A DNA stretch of 64,000 nucleotides from Oharaeibacter diazotrophicus. GTDB taxonomy: Bacteria > Pseudomonadota > Alphaproteobacteria > Rhizobiales > Pleomorphomonadaceae. The stretch is taken from assembly GCF_004362745.1 (NCBI RefSeq), contig NZ_SNXY01000008.1, positions 1 through 64,000 on the forward strand, read 5' to 3'. How positions within the stretch are numbered: the first letter of the stretch is position 1; each line of letters begins with the position of its first letter. The translations under genes and the position numbers were made by a program. The notes below the pieces were generated by a model that was given only the letters and a program-made list of their open reading frames with translations, did no database searches and was not told the DNA's origin. Of the stretch, positions 37,801 through 47,000 are shown piece by piece.

Positions 37801-39607
37801 CTCGCTGATCGACGCCAACGGCAATACGACGACCTGGCTGATCGACGTGCAGTCGCGGGTCACGGCGAAGGTCTACGCCGACGGATCCCGGGAGACCTAC
37901 ACCTACGACCAGGCCGGCCGCCTCGCCTCCAAGACGGACGCCAAGAAGCAGGTGACGCGCTACGGTTACATGCTCGACGGCCAACTGGCGAGCATCACCT
38001 ACCTGAACGATCCGACCCCCACGGCCGACGTCGCCTTCACCTACGACGCCGCCTACGGACGCCTGACGTCGGTGGACAATGCCGCGACGCGCACGACCTA
38101 CAGCTACTACCCGGCGGGCGTGCCCGGCGCCCTCCAGCTGAAGACGGAGACCAGCCACAATCCGGATGCCCAGGTCAGCTATGCCTATGACGTGCTTGGC
38201 CGGGTGATCCGGCGGGCCATCGATGGCGATGTGGAACGCTTCGGCTACGACAAGCTGGGGCGAATGTCCGCCCACGAGAGCAGCCTCGGCAAGTTCGTCT
38301 ACGGCTATGTCGGCGAGAGCGGGCAGCTGACGAAGCGCTCGAACGGCGCCTTCTCGACGGAATGGCTCTACGAGCCGAATGCGAAGGACCGGCGCCTCAA
38401 GGAGATCATCAACCAGGGCACGGTCGGGTTCCGCTACACGAGCTCGCCGGAGGGCAATTTCACCAGCATCACCGAGACGCTGGACGGCACTCCCGGGAAA
38501 ATTTGGAAATACAAGTACGACAAGGCCGACAGGCTGATCTCGGCGACGCCGTCGAGCGGCGACCCGCTCGTCTTCGCCTATGACAAGGTCGGAAACCTCA
38601 CTTCCCTCCGGGGCCAGACCTACAGCTACAACGCACTCAACCAAATCGTCGGGTTCGGCTACGACGCCAACGGCAACCTGCTGAAGGACGACAAATACGA
38701 GTATGCCTGGGACGCGGCCGACAGGACCCTCTCCGTCACCGCGAGCGGGCAAGCGGTTCCGCTGTCCACCTATTCCTATGATGGGCTCGGAAGGCGCGTC
38801 GGCATCAGTGGCACAGGCTCCGGCGTCCGCCGCTATCTCTGGTGCGGCACCGAGCTCTGCCGGTCGCAGGACAGTGGGGGAACTCCCCTGACCCGCTACC
38901 TTGCCGAAGGAGAGGCTGCCGGCAGTCAGGGCCTCCTGTACGCGATCGACCAGATCGGTTCCGTGCGCGGCGTCGTGGGCAAGGCTGGCGGCCCTTCGGT
39001 GGGCAGGATGGACTTCGATCCTTACGGCCACGTATTGTCAATCTCTGGAGCAACCGCAGATTTCCATTTCGCCCATTTGCTGGATGATCCTAATGTGATT
39101 TTGGATCTCTCATTTACGCGAGCCTACTCCACGCGAGTAGGTGGATGGATTTCCAGGGATTCTTTAGGAGAGTCTGGAGCCTATAATCTTTATTCATATG
39201 TAGATGGAAATCCTATTGTCTATGTTGATCCAACTGGTGAGGTATTATTCGTACCTATTGCTGTTGGAATAATTGGTGGATTTGCTTTTGACTATTTCTT
39301 GGACCATTATAAAAAGTCACATTGTTCTTGCAAAAACACACCGATCGGCGCAATGGGAAATGGTATTGCAGGTGGATTAATGGGTGGGGCTGGACCTTAC
39401 ATAGCAAAGCCAAGAATGGGTATTGGAGGTGGCGGGCCGTCAGGTACGTCTACTTCAGTTTTTAGTCAATTGAATCATGCAGCAGCATTGCGCGGGTATT
39501 ATTCGTTTGCCACACGCAACCGTCTTACCAAGGCGCTGCGAAAAATCCCCTATGCCGGAGCCGCTTTGGCTAGCTATGAGCTTTACGACGCACTGTCGTG
39601 TGATTGA
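34865..39607 (+). CDS. secreted RHS/YD-repeat polymorphic toxin with N-terminal cysteine-peptidase-like domain
   Basis: A 1580-residue protein. A signal peptide occupies residues 1-28. A helical TPR-like region follows at about 85-165, then a C39/papain-like domain with Cys195 (YLCGPLALRAL), His266 (KVNHFAAIV) and Asp282 (VVDPTFG). After a Pro/Ser/Cys-rich linker comes the RHS cage of YD repeats (about 380-1455), ending in SRDSLGESGAYNLYSY-VDGNPIVYVDPTGE. The last 125 residues (LFVPIAVGIIGG onward) are Gly-rich and hydrophobic, with a CSC motif: a candidate membrane-active toxin tip of no recognised family. From about 39060 the DNA becomes A+T-rich, the mark of tip exchange. The ATG at 34865 follows GGAGCG. 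Confidence 0.85.
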   Translation: MRRLRPFAILVLTALIFLRLATPEGWAASAARDVIESYRAGFEEPLVATGKTTSADDDALAEMLQKASSAPEGEMLALLDRYAEAHPDSGWTLPVLTNLGLSAYQAGRFSLAISAFERAWAIGKGQESEEARNLADRALGELLQMHARLGHADMIEALLAEADLRTPTGSATESIAGAREGMRQMRELPSVAYLCGPLALRALLLQQGYSEAGVKFVEAVRSGPHGTTLKQLAELADQAKLNYRLVARQPGTAVPTPAVVHWKVNHFAAIVAEENGFYHVVDPTFGSSLWVTKETVDLESSGHFLTPAPLQEGWAEIKKEDVASVYGMGSTSNGDPRATKPTDHQTKPDCQPPSGPKGPDQGSDSCPSNSDSPPNDPGCQGMCGYNFTESVVSLNIKDRPVGYKPPFGPAVPFTVTYNQREASQPSVFPFSNLGPKWSFNWLSYIRDDPRKAGRSVVRVVGGGGSVAYDGFERGSGTFDRESETGAILTVVSHPRGIYQRKLPDGSLETYSRAVGKSAALRFLLLTKIADPHGNAVTLTYDTSDRLVSITDAAGKVTRLAYGLAESPLLITKVTDPFARSAVFTYEKFGKGGFRLASITDTIGLTSSFTYAKGSAKIVGLTTPYGTTSFEADGTEAQRYIEVTDPLGNKELLESFNDSAVPFSESLTPEGMNVRNEYLNYRNTMYWDKHAYTFEDGDDDSQYYGAARVTHWLHDKNNFDFRSNTIESIKPPLEARIWMNYESQDEQGETYLQEGTFDKPLHVGRAISASATLLESFEYNTLGNVTRYVDPAGRTTNFLYGDGVDLQAVQRLKDRAPADTLAQFVYDGRHLPQIYVDAAGQSTRFTYNTRGQVTVAVNAKGEKTSYIYDGNGYLARVVNAHGKTSVAFTRDTLGRAVAMTDSEGYTVRYEYDALDRVTTERFPDGTTRTYGYDKLDLVRIKDREGRVTRLTYDALRNLTSVTDPLGQKTRFTYYKNGVLRSLIDANGNTTTWLIDVQSRVTAKVYADGSRETYTYDQAGRLASKTDAKKQVTRYGYMLDGQLASITYLNDPTPTADVAFTYDAAYGRLTSVDNAATRTTYSYYPAGVPGALQLKTETSHNPDAQVSYAYDVLGRVIRRAIDGDVERFGYDKLGRMSAHESSLGKFVYGYVGESGQLTKRSNGAFSTEWLYEPNAKDRRLKEIINQGTVGFRYTSSPEGNFTSITETLDGTPGKIWKYKYDKADRLISATPSSGDPLVFAYDKVGNLTSLRGQTYSYNALNQIVGFGYDANGNLLKDDKYEYAWDAADRTLSVTASGQAVPLSTYSYDGLGRRVGISGTGSGVRRYLWCGTELCRSQDSGGTPLTRYLAEGEAAGSQGLLYAIDQIGSVRGVVGKAGGPSVGRMDFDPYGHVLSISGATADFHFAHLLDDPNVILDLSFTRAYSTRVGGWISRDSLGESGAYNLYSYVDGNPIVYVDPTGEVLFVPIAVGIIGGFAFDYFLDHYKKSHCSCKNTPIGAMGNGIAGGLMGGAGPYIAKPRMGIGGGGPSGTSTSVFSQLNHAAALRGYYSFATRNRLTKALRKIPYAGAALASYELYDALSCD

Positions 39608-39614
39608 TTGATAA

Positions 39615-39971
39615 ATGTCTATGTCTATAGAACTATCGGAACAAATGAAGGGGTATCTAAAACGTGGGGGCTTACCCAGTAGAATAATTGCACAGTGCGA
39701 TGGCGCAACAAGGATGTATCATGATCTTGGAATATATGGCGACATTGCGGAATCATACATGGAAATACTTGCACGAGAGTATTTTGTTGATATGAAATAC
39801 TTTTATTTCAATAATTATTTTCCGACAGAATTTTCTACGACCCCCCCTCTTCGCCGCACCTTGATCTGGCTTTTACCGTTCTTCCGCGAATCCTTGGATC
39901 GCAACTATGATTTTGAGCCGGTCACGTTGCGGCGTATAGAACGTGCAATTGAGAGCAAGCGGTGGGAATAA
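39615..39971 (+). CDS. DUF1493-like protein, candidate immunity to the upstream RHS toxin
   Basis: A 118-residue protein starting seven bases after the RHS stop. HDLGIYGDIAESYMEILAREYFVDMKYFYFNNYF follows the DUF1493 pattern (DLG..GDD...FF.FF.VD...F....YF); DUF1493 is a small acyl-carrier-like fold found beside toxin tips. The gene is as A+T-rich as the toxin tip. Position, size and composition suggest it neutralises the RHS tip. Confidence 0.7.
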   Translation: MSMSIELSEQMKGYLKRGGLPSRIIAQCDGATRMYHDLGIYGDIAESYMEILAREYFVDMKYFYFNNYFPTEFSTTPPLRRTLIWLLPFFRESLDRNYDFEPVTLRRIERAIESKRWE

Positions 39972-40034
39972 TCTATATGATCGTCGAATTGAGTAGACGG
40001 CGCACAGCATTATCCATGTCGCAATGCTGGCGAT

Positions 40035-41012
40035 CTATATCAATACACGCTCAACTTCATCGAGCGTCACCTGATCGCGCCGCCTGTCATATAGCTGGGT
40101 GGTGCGCGGATCGGCATGGTTGGCCATCTCCCGCGCTTTTTCCAGCGTGCCGCCGTTCGAGAGGTAGGCGGTAAGGCCAGTGCCGCGGAAAGTGTGATTC
40201 CCGATCGGCGTCTCGATGCCGGCGGCCTTTGCCCGTCGACGTACCATGGCGAAGGCATCGGGCTGCGACATCGCCGTGCGTGTCAGCTCGCCGCCGCCGG
40301 CGCACCGACCGGTGCCGCGGCGGAATGTCGGGAACAACGGCGCCTTCGGCTCGTCGCGCAGCTTGCTCGCCTCCAGCCAGGCGTCGAGATACGCCTCGAG
40401 CGAATGATGGCAGGGCATCTTGTGCAGCTTGCCGCCCTTCTCGTGTAGGCGCACCCAAAGGCGTCGCTGCTGCATATAAACGTCTTCGACCTTCATGCCG
40501 GTCGCGGCGCCGACGCGCGCGAACGAGTAGACCATAAGCGCGATCAGCGCACGGTCTCGCAGGTCGATCAGCGTCGCATCGCCGATGCTCACGAGAAGAT
40601 GCCGCGCCTCCTCCGGTGACAAGATCGGCGTCACACCTTCCCGCTGCGAATGCTTCGGCCCGCGCACCGATGTCGCCGGGTTCGCCGGCACCACCTGACC
40701 AGTGACCAGCCAGTCGAACAGGCGGCGGATCGCCGAGAGGTGCCGCTTGGCGGTAGGCGCCGCATGGCTCTGCGTCAGCAGCTCGACATAGGCAGCAACG
40801 TGCAACGCGTGAATCTCGCCGAGGCTCCGCACGCCCTGCACGGCACACCAGTCGAGGAACTGGGCCACGTCGCGGCCGTAGGCGCGGCGGGTGTTCGGGT
40901 TGCGGATCTGGGCGGTGAAAAATTCGAGGAAGCGGAAGCGGGCGCGCTCGTCGGCCGCGGAGACAAGGGCTGGAAGTACTGCCGAGGTCGCAAGATTGGC
41001 GGGGAGGTTCAT
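40035..41012 (-). CDS. tyrosine-type site-specific recombinase (integrase)
   Basis: A 325-residue integrase: SAM-like N-terminal domain (residues 25-115, NPNTRRAYGRDVAQFLDWC) and catalytic domain with Arg (SFARVGAAT), Lys (HEKGGKLHKMP), HxxR (GNHTFRGTG), His (ANHADPRTTQLYDRR) and the nucleophile Tyr in TQLYD. This looks complete and active. Its ATG overlaps the stop of the GIY-YIG gene (ATGA), so the two are translated together. It may have moved part of the accessory region; no att repeat was found. Confidence 0.9.
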   Translation of the reverse strand: MNLPANLATSAVLPALVSAADERARFRFLEFFTAQIRNPNTRRAYGRDVAQFLDWCAVQGVRSLGEIHALHVAAYVELLTQSHAAPTAKRHLSAIRRLFDWLVTGQVVPANPATSVRGPKHSQREGVTPILSPEEARHLLVSIGDATLIDLRDRALIALMVYSFARVGAATGMKVEDVYMQQRRLWVRLHEKGGKLHKMPCHHSLEAYLDAWLEASKLRDEPKAPLFPTFRRGTGRCAGGGELTRTAMSQPDAFAMVRRRAKAAGIETPIGNHTFRGTGLTAYLSNGGTLEKAREMANHADPRTTQLYDRRRDQVTLDEVERVLI

Positions 41013-41638
41013 GATCGCCCCCGCATATTCCAGCGCGGTTGGATGAGCCGGATGAGACCCGCCTCCAGCCCGGCTGCGCCATCAACCGGCAGACCATTCC
41101 AGTCGAAGGAAGCAGGAACGGCGGTCATAGCCGAGACGCGATGCCCAGCGGCCAAGCCCTCGCGGATCAGCGCGTTGACGCGAGCGTTCGTCTTTTGGCC
41201 GGCGTGCCCGCGCCGGTACTGCTCCATCCGCACCTGCAGGCCGTTCTGCGTCACGCCGACATAGACCACCTCGTCATCCAGGATGAAGGCGTAGACCCCC
41301 ACCTCCGCCGGAGCACGGCCGCTGAGGGTCAGACGGTCACCGTCGAGCGTCCATTCCCCTACCCGGGAAAACCCGGCTTCGAGCAGCACCGCCGGTGGAG
41401 TCGGCTCGCGATCGCTCGCGGGCGCTTCGATGATGTCTGTGGAGCGGGTCAGCTCGACAGTGCGCTGGAGCCCGGCGTCGATACCGGCATCGACCAGCAC
41501 CTTGCGGACATGCTGGTAGCGGATGTCGAGCAGCTGGGCGATCTCGGTGCGGAGGTAACCGGCATGGGCGAGCGCACGGATCTTGTCCGAGGTCGTCTCC
41601 AACCCCTTCGTCACCACCTCGATCGGCACTCGCTCCAT
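41009..41638 (-). CDS. GIY-YIG nuclease-domain protein
   Basis: A 209-residue protein. The N-terminus (residues 10-60) is an HTH-like segment (IRALAHAGYLRTEIAQLLDIRYQHVRKVL). The C-terminal domain has the GIY-YIG signature GVYAFILDDEVVYVGVT at about residue 114, the catalytic arginine candidate in VRMEQYRRGH, and a late glutamate in GLEAGLIRLIQPRWN. It likely cuts a specific DNA site, directed by the HTH. It is translationally coupled to the tyrosine recombinase, an unusual pairing suggesting a joint role in element mobility. The ATG at 41638 is followed by a smooth frame. Confidence 0.8.
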   Translation of the reverse strand: MERVPIEVVTKGLETTSDKIRALAHAGYLRTEIAQLLDIRYQHVRKVLVDAGIDAGLQRTVELTRSTDIIEAPASDREPTPPAVLLEAGFSRVGEWTLDGDRLTLSGRAPAEVGVYAFILDDEVVYVGVTQNGLQVRMEQYRRGHAGQKTNARVNALIREGLAAGHRVSAMTAVPASFDWNGLPVDGAAGLEAGLIRLIQPRWNMRGRS

Positions 41639-41916
41639 GCTGCCTCCTATTACACGTGATAAAGGATGTTATCATTGATAATAAGGGAGGGCAAAGGCCA
41701 AGATGGCGCTAACTGACGGATGGGGTCGATCGAGACCGCCCGAGCGCCGACAGCATCGCTGGCCCGGGTCGGAGGTCTCGAACGTACTGTTACCAATGTT
41801 GTGTTTTGCGCTCATCAGAATGCATATTTCTGTCACTATCCTCTTTACGGGCAATGGTGCCAACGGATGGGAACCGATTTTGGCTGGTGCGAGCCACAAA
41901 AACAGGACGACAGGCA

Positions 41917-42588
41917 ATGCCGCTGCAGAACATGTCGCTGCGCAAGCTGCTGAAGATAATGTTTCTGCCAGCCCGAGCGCAGCAGTCGGCGTTACGCACT
42001 GACATACGCGAGGAGCGAGCCCGGGAAGCGCCCGACCAAAACGACGAAGGTGGGGGAGACTTCTACGCACCATTCTGGGCTGACGCCAAGGCACATGCCT
42101 TCGGCGAAGGAGACCTGCGTGATCTTGTAGCCGATCGGATCGCTAGCAATGGGCGACGGGCAAAGCTCTATCCACTCCTTCGTGATGGCTTTCTGCTTTG
42201 GTGGAACCAGCGCCGGCGGTGGACTAATCAGCCGTTTCAGCCGGGGCGCGTTCTTCGAGCGCGCCACGGCATTCCAGCCCTTGATGCAGTGGTGAAGATC
42301 GATAGCATCATGTCGGTGCGCGACGCCGACGGAGTGGAGCATTACGTCTACCCATATTTTGCACCCGAACCACCGCTTAGCGACGAAGCCGCCCGATTCG
42401 CCTTGTGGCTTCTTGGTCAGGCACTCCCTGACGTGCCGCACGGCGAGCTGCGCATCCTCGATGTCATCCGGGGCCGAACATTTTCAATAGACAGGGTTCC
42501 GTTGCATGGCGACGAAGAGGCGCAGTTCCATGAACGCTACGCCGCCCTGCTTCGTCAGCGTGACCACCTCCGCGGGGGCCCCACCTGA
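41917..42588 (+). CDS. hypothetical protein of mobile-element type
   Basis: A 223-residue protein, divergent from the GIY-YIG/integrase operon. It has a basic N-terminus, an aromatic-rich core (FYAPFWADAKAHAFG, LLWWNQRRRWTNQPF) and an acidic C-terminus. Composition is that of a real soluble protein, and similar genes are, from memory, seen next to recombinases in rhizobial islands, but no domain is recognised. ATG at 41917 follows AGGACGACAGG. Confidence 0.6.
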   Translation: MPLQNMSLRKLLKIMFLPARAQQSALRTDIREERAREAPDQNDEGGGDFYAPFWADAKAHAFGEGDLRDLVADRIASNGRRAKLYPLLRDGFLLWWNQRRRWTNQPFQPGRVLRARHGIPALDAVVKIDSIMSVRDADGVEHYVYPYFAPEPPLSDEAARFALWLLGQALPDVPHGELRILDVIRGRTFSIDRVPLHGDEEAQFHERYAALLRQRDHLRGGPT

Positions 42589-43316
42589 TCGATGGCACCA
42601 GCGCGCTGCCGCTGACCTTGCACCTCTCGTGCCCTCATTCATAACTAGAATCTGTTCTGGTTGTGGTCCCTCCTGCACGAGCTGCGAACTTGTTCCGGGT
42701 GAGGCTGCCCAAACTGGTGTGCGGGCGGGTCGTCGTCGTAGTCGAGGCGCCCGTCAGCGATGATCCTCTGACGGGCATCGCCGCAGGTGCAATGCCCGTC
42801 GGCTACGCCTTCGATCGCGTCCGTGGCATCGCTGACGGGCTCCCCGTCGACGTGTCGATCTGGGGGTCAGCCTGACGCCCCAGCGTTTCACGAGGTATTC
42901 TTGCTGGGTTCCATCTGGCTCGTAGGACTTGGGCACGTCGGGCAGGCTTTTATCGGATCTCAGCATGAACGGCCACACCTAGCAAATGTATTCAATAACA
43001 AAATACAAGTCAAAAGGAGATATTCTAGCTTCCTAGAGTGCAAAAACAAGAAAGAATGCGGAATAATCCGTAATACATTTGCCACTGCCAGGCGGTTATA
43101 ATCTCTGTATACCCAGATATCTAAACAAAAAATCGATCGTTGGAGCCATTCATACAGCTGAACTAGTAAGAATTGTTAGAGCGATTCCCTGCTTGCCCGC
43201 CTACTGCGATCTTGACACACACTTTCTATTCACTTCAATTAAAAAGAGAGGTGGTGAGTACCTCTAGGCGGCGCTTGAATGGCCCTGACCAACGTTTTTG
43301 GCTCATGGAGAGCATT
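42589..43316. other. decayed region without a clear gene
   Basis: About 730 bases that shift from G+C-rich (42589-42900) to A+T-rich (42970-43260). Two short frames, 42663-42875 (+) and 42754-42978 (-, containing SLPDVPKSYEPDGTQQEYL), look like pieces of former genes but neither is convincing. No RNA gene was seen. Confidence 0.5.
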
Positions 43317-43517
43317 ATGTTGAAGTTCTTAGCCCTTCCTATTTTTATAACTGCTGCCAGCACCGCAATTGCTTCTGAACATTTTCACGTAAGAGCTAGA
43401 GATAATCCGAGTTGGCAAGATGCCATAGGTGATTTCATAAACAAGAAGCGACCTGAATTGTCTGGTATACACTGCCCGCTATCTAGCGGGATCGAGGGAC
43501 GGCCGATCCGGGAATAG
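43317..43517 (+). pseudogene. truncated exported protein, 5' part
   Basis: A 66-residue frame with GGAGAG five bases before the ATG. It starts with a signal peptide (MLKFLALPIFITAASTAIAS) followed by EHFHVRARDNPSWQDAIGDFINKKRPELSG. The A+T-rich coding runs into an IS-derived sequence at about 43485, where it stops with foreign codons. It is the front part of an exported protein whose gene was cut by a transposable element. Confidence 0.65.
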
Positions 43518-43626
43518 AGCCCGGCGAAGTCGGCATCGAGTGCCGACAACTCCTAGCTCACGATCGTGCGGATCGCCCGCAGCGGGTGCTTCGAGTGGAC
43601 CCCGCTCTCTCGTCCGTTCCGCGCAT
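43487..43626 (-). pseudogene. IS5-family transposase remnant (N-terminal part)
   Basis: On the minus strand the frame begins MRGTDERAG, then after an apparent deletion and frame change reads KHPLRAIRTIVS, a stop, ELSALDADFAGLYSRIGRPSIP. This is the N-terminus of IS5-group transposases (family pattern MRG.DERSG...DHPLR.IR...F..LYS..GRPSIPPE), broken by a stop and truncated. It disrupts the exported-protein gene at 43317. Confidence 0.75.
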
Positions 43627-43701
43627 CGAACCGCCCCCGTCCTCACCCGAGGACGGAATCACGCAAACGCGCTGATGGAAAGCGCCTTTTTCAGTAGAAG
43701 T

Positions 43702-44070
43702 CTAAGGCTCAATTTCAATTTCAATGTCCTTTGAAAGGAAATTCAAAGCAGGAGCCACCCTTGTTAACATGCCTCCACCTTCACTGAGGTATACGGAGAT
43801 AATATATACTTTCTCCCTCATAGGGCTCCACTTTACTTTGCACTCTACAAAAGAAATATAGTAATTTTCAGAATAGTCCATATCTAAGAATATACCATCA
43901 ACATTCCTGGCGACAACGCGAACTACTTTTCCAGACAAGGTATACCCGTCCTCATTTGGAATTCTGATAACAATTGATATTTCCCTGCTTGCAAGCAAGT
44001 AACTACAATTAACTAGCTCACAATCATGTAATTGCGAGTTACTATCAATAAATTCATTTATAATGATCAT
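43702..44070 (-). CDS. candidate immunity protein for the second RHS toxin
   Basis: A 122-residue A+T-rich gene whose ATG (44070) lies two bases after the RHS stop. Predicted beta-rich soluble protein (SYLLASREISIVIRI, DGIFLDMDYSENYY, VYIISVYL). No family is recognised. Position, size and composition are those of RHS immunity genes. Confidence 0.65.
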   Translation of the reverse strand: MIIINEFIDSNSQLHDCELVNCSYLLASREISIVIRIPNEDGYTLSGKVVRVVARNVDGIFLDMDYSENYYISFVECKVKWSPMREKVYIISVYLSEGGGMLTRVAPALNFLSKDIEIEIEP

Positions 44071-44072
44071 TT

Positions 44073-47000
44073 TTAATACCCTGGAGCCAGTGATCCGCCG
44101 AATATAATTAAGAATATCCACCACGGTATTCTTGGATCTATATTATCGTTTCTGATGAACGGATCTTGATTTAATCCATCAGAGACTTGATCTCCTGGTT
44201 GTGGACAGTCCTCGCCAGGCTTCCAATGCCTATCACGGCGCTTTTTGTCGGTACAATCATGCCAATGATCCTGGCCCTTCCAACCAGAAAGACCGGGGCG
44301 CCCTTGATTGAATTCCAAACATCCACCCTCGGGGTTGCGCCAGCGCGTTCCATTTGGATCCTTGTGATTAGGATCTGGAACCCAATCAGGCGGTAGCCCT
44401 TCGGGGTCTGGTGGCAGGACAATCAATCCCTCCGGATCCACTCCTCCCATCGGGTTCTGCCGAACGTACCCATAGACGCTCGGCCCGTCCACGAGCCCCA
44501 GCGGATCCGGCTGCACATACCGCCCCAGCGAGGCGTCGTAGTGCCGATGCCAGTTCCACGACAACCCGTTCTCCAGCTGGAACCACTGCCCGGGGAAGCG
44601 AGCGTTGAGGCCGGCGGAACCCGTCTTCTCGATCAGCTCGCCGAACGGGCCGTATTTCACCCGCCACACCACCGCCTTCGACCCGCTCGTCATCTGCACC
44701 GGACGCGCCAGGTGGTCGGTCGTCACCCAGTAGAGCGTGCCGGCGGCCGCTCCGGTCGGCGCGACCGCGATCACTCGGTCGCCGAGCCAGATGTACTCCC
44801 GGCTGGTCACGCCGGTGGCGCCGTCGATCTCGGCCAGCACGCGGTTGCCGAGGCCGCCCATCACGACGCCCATCCCCGGCATCAGCGCGTCGAGATCGCC
44901 GCCGCCGCCGAGCAGGTGGACGTAGTGGACCGTGCCGTTCGCCGTGTCGAGATTGGTGATGGTTCGCGTCGAAAGGCGGCTCGCCCCGTCGTAGACGTTG
45001 ACGCCCACCTGCGTCCCGTCCTGACGGGTCATCCGCAGCCGGTTCAAGGGATCGTAGGTATAGGTGTAGACCAGCCCGGCGCGGGTGTCGGAGGTGACGC
45101 TGCCCTCGGCGTCGTAGGCGAAGCTGCGCAGCGTCGTCGCGCCGGTCTTGACCGTCGCCAGCCGGTTCGTCCCCGCCGTGTAGGCATAGGTCTCGGTCGT
45201 TGTCGACCCGCCGGCCGGCGTCGTGCTCTCGGTCAGCCGGTTGCCGACCTTGTCGTAGGTGTAACGGTGGGTCTTGAAGACGCTCCCTTCCGTCAGCCCG
45301 GCCTTGGTCAGCCGGTTGGCCGCGTCGTAGCCGTCTGCGCCGTCCATCCAGACGTCCTGCGTATCGTCGAGCGCGTCGTTGAGCCCGGTGATGTTGACGC
45401 CGTCGTTGGGGTGATAGCGCTGGAACAGCACCCCGGTGCCGTCTGGATTGGACAGGCCGATCGAGTCCGGGAAGCCGCCGAGGTCGAAATACTCGTACCA
45501 GACGAGGCCGTTGCCGAACCCGATCCCGTTGAGGGGGCCGAACGGCTCGTAGGTCGCCCAGTTCGACACCGTCTGCACGGCCGAAGTTGACGTCCGCTTG
45601 GTGGTCACGCCCGAGGGCAGGCCCATGGCATCGTAGGTGTAGTTCACCACGCGCCCCGAGGGATAAGTCACCTGGGCGAGCTGGCCCTCGGTGTCGAAGG
45701 CGTAGAGCGTCGTATAGGAATAGGCGCCGATCTTGCGCACCTCCTTGGTGACGCGCCCCTTGGCGTCGTAGGTCCACGACGAGGAGCCCGCGCCGTCGGT
45801 CATGCCCGTCAGTCGGCCGATCCCTTCGTTGCCACCCGCCGTGGCGTCCCACGTGAAGGTGACGTTGTAGCCGGTGGCGGCCGGGAACGTGATCGTCGCC
45901 GGGCGCCCGGCGGCGTCGTAGCTCCACTGCGTGACGGTGCCGCTCGCATCGGTCCGCCGGGTCTTCAGCCCGCGCGTGTCGTATTCGTAGGTCGTCGTCC
46001 CGCGGTCGGGCGATGTCTCCTGGACGACGTCGCCGAAACCGTTGCGCACATAGGTCGTGTCGAGCCCCTTCGGATCCTCGTAGGCGGCAACGTCGCCGTC
46101 GCCGTCGTAGGTGAGGCTCTCGACACCGCCGTCTTCGGCCGTCCGCGACGCGAGCCGGGTCACCGCGTCGTAAGCCGTCGTCACGACGCCGCCACGGGCG
46201 TCGGTCTGCGTCTCGAGGAGGCCCGAGAGATCCCACGACTGCCGGGACGTGAAGTTCGTGCCCGAGACGAGCTTGATGAGACGCCCGAGCTCGTCGTAGC
46301 TGCGGGTGTCGCTGTAGGTCGTCTGCGGCGTGGCGCTCGCGTCCTTCACGGTGACCGACGTCACCAGGTCGAGGAGGTTCTTGCCGAGCGTGACCGTCTC
46401 GCCCTTGGCGTTGGTGATCTTGGACAGGCGGCGGGCGCCGTCGTAGCCATAGGCGAGATAGGCGCCGGTCGGATCGGTGATCCGGGTAACGTCGCCCGAC
46501 AGATCATAGGCGATGCTCCAGACCAGCGGGGTGCCGGCGGTATCCTGGCTCACCTTGGTGAGGCGCCCCGCACCGTCGTAGTCGTAGGTGACGACGGTGC
46601 CGTTGGGATCGACCACGCGCGTCGGCTGGCCCCGGAGGTTCCAGGCGGTGATCTGCGTGACGTGGCCGAGTTCGTCGGTGACCGACGCGAGGAAGCCAGA
46701 CGTGTTCCAGCCGTAGAGCGTGGTGTCGTCGGTTCCGGCGAGGGGGCCGTCCACGGAGGCGAGTTGGCCGCCGGACGTGTAGGTCATCGTCCAGGTTCGG
46801 GCCGGATCCGCGGCCGCCGTCAGATCGGTCTGCTGCACCTTGGTCAGCCGGCCGGAGGTCCAGGTGTAGGTCGTCTTCGTCTGACCGGCCACCGTGACGG
46901 TGGTCGGGCGCCGCAGCGTCGTGTTCCAGGTGATAGTCTGGGTCTCGGCGGCAGTCGTTCCCGCGCCGCGGGTGATCGTCGTCGGAAGGCCGACGCTGTT

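Noticed and set aside
35990-39250. Internal repeats in the RHS gene as DNA tandem repeats
   Set aside because: They are degenerate YD protein repeats, not conserved at the DNA level.
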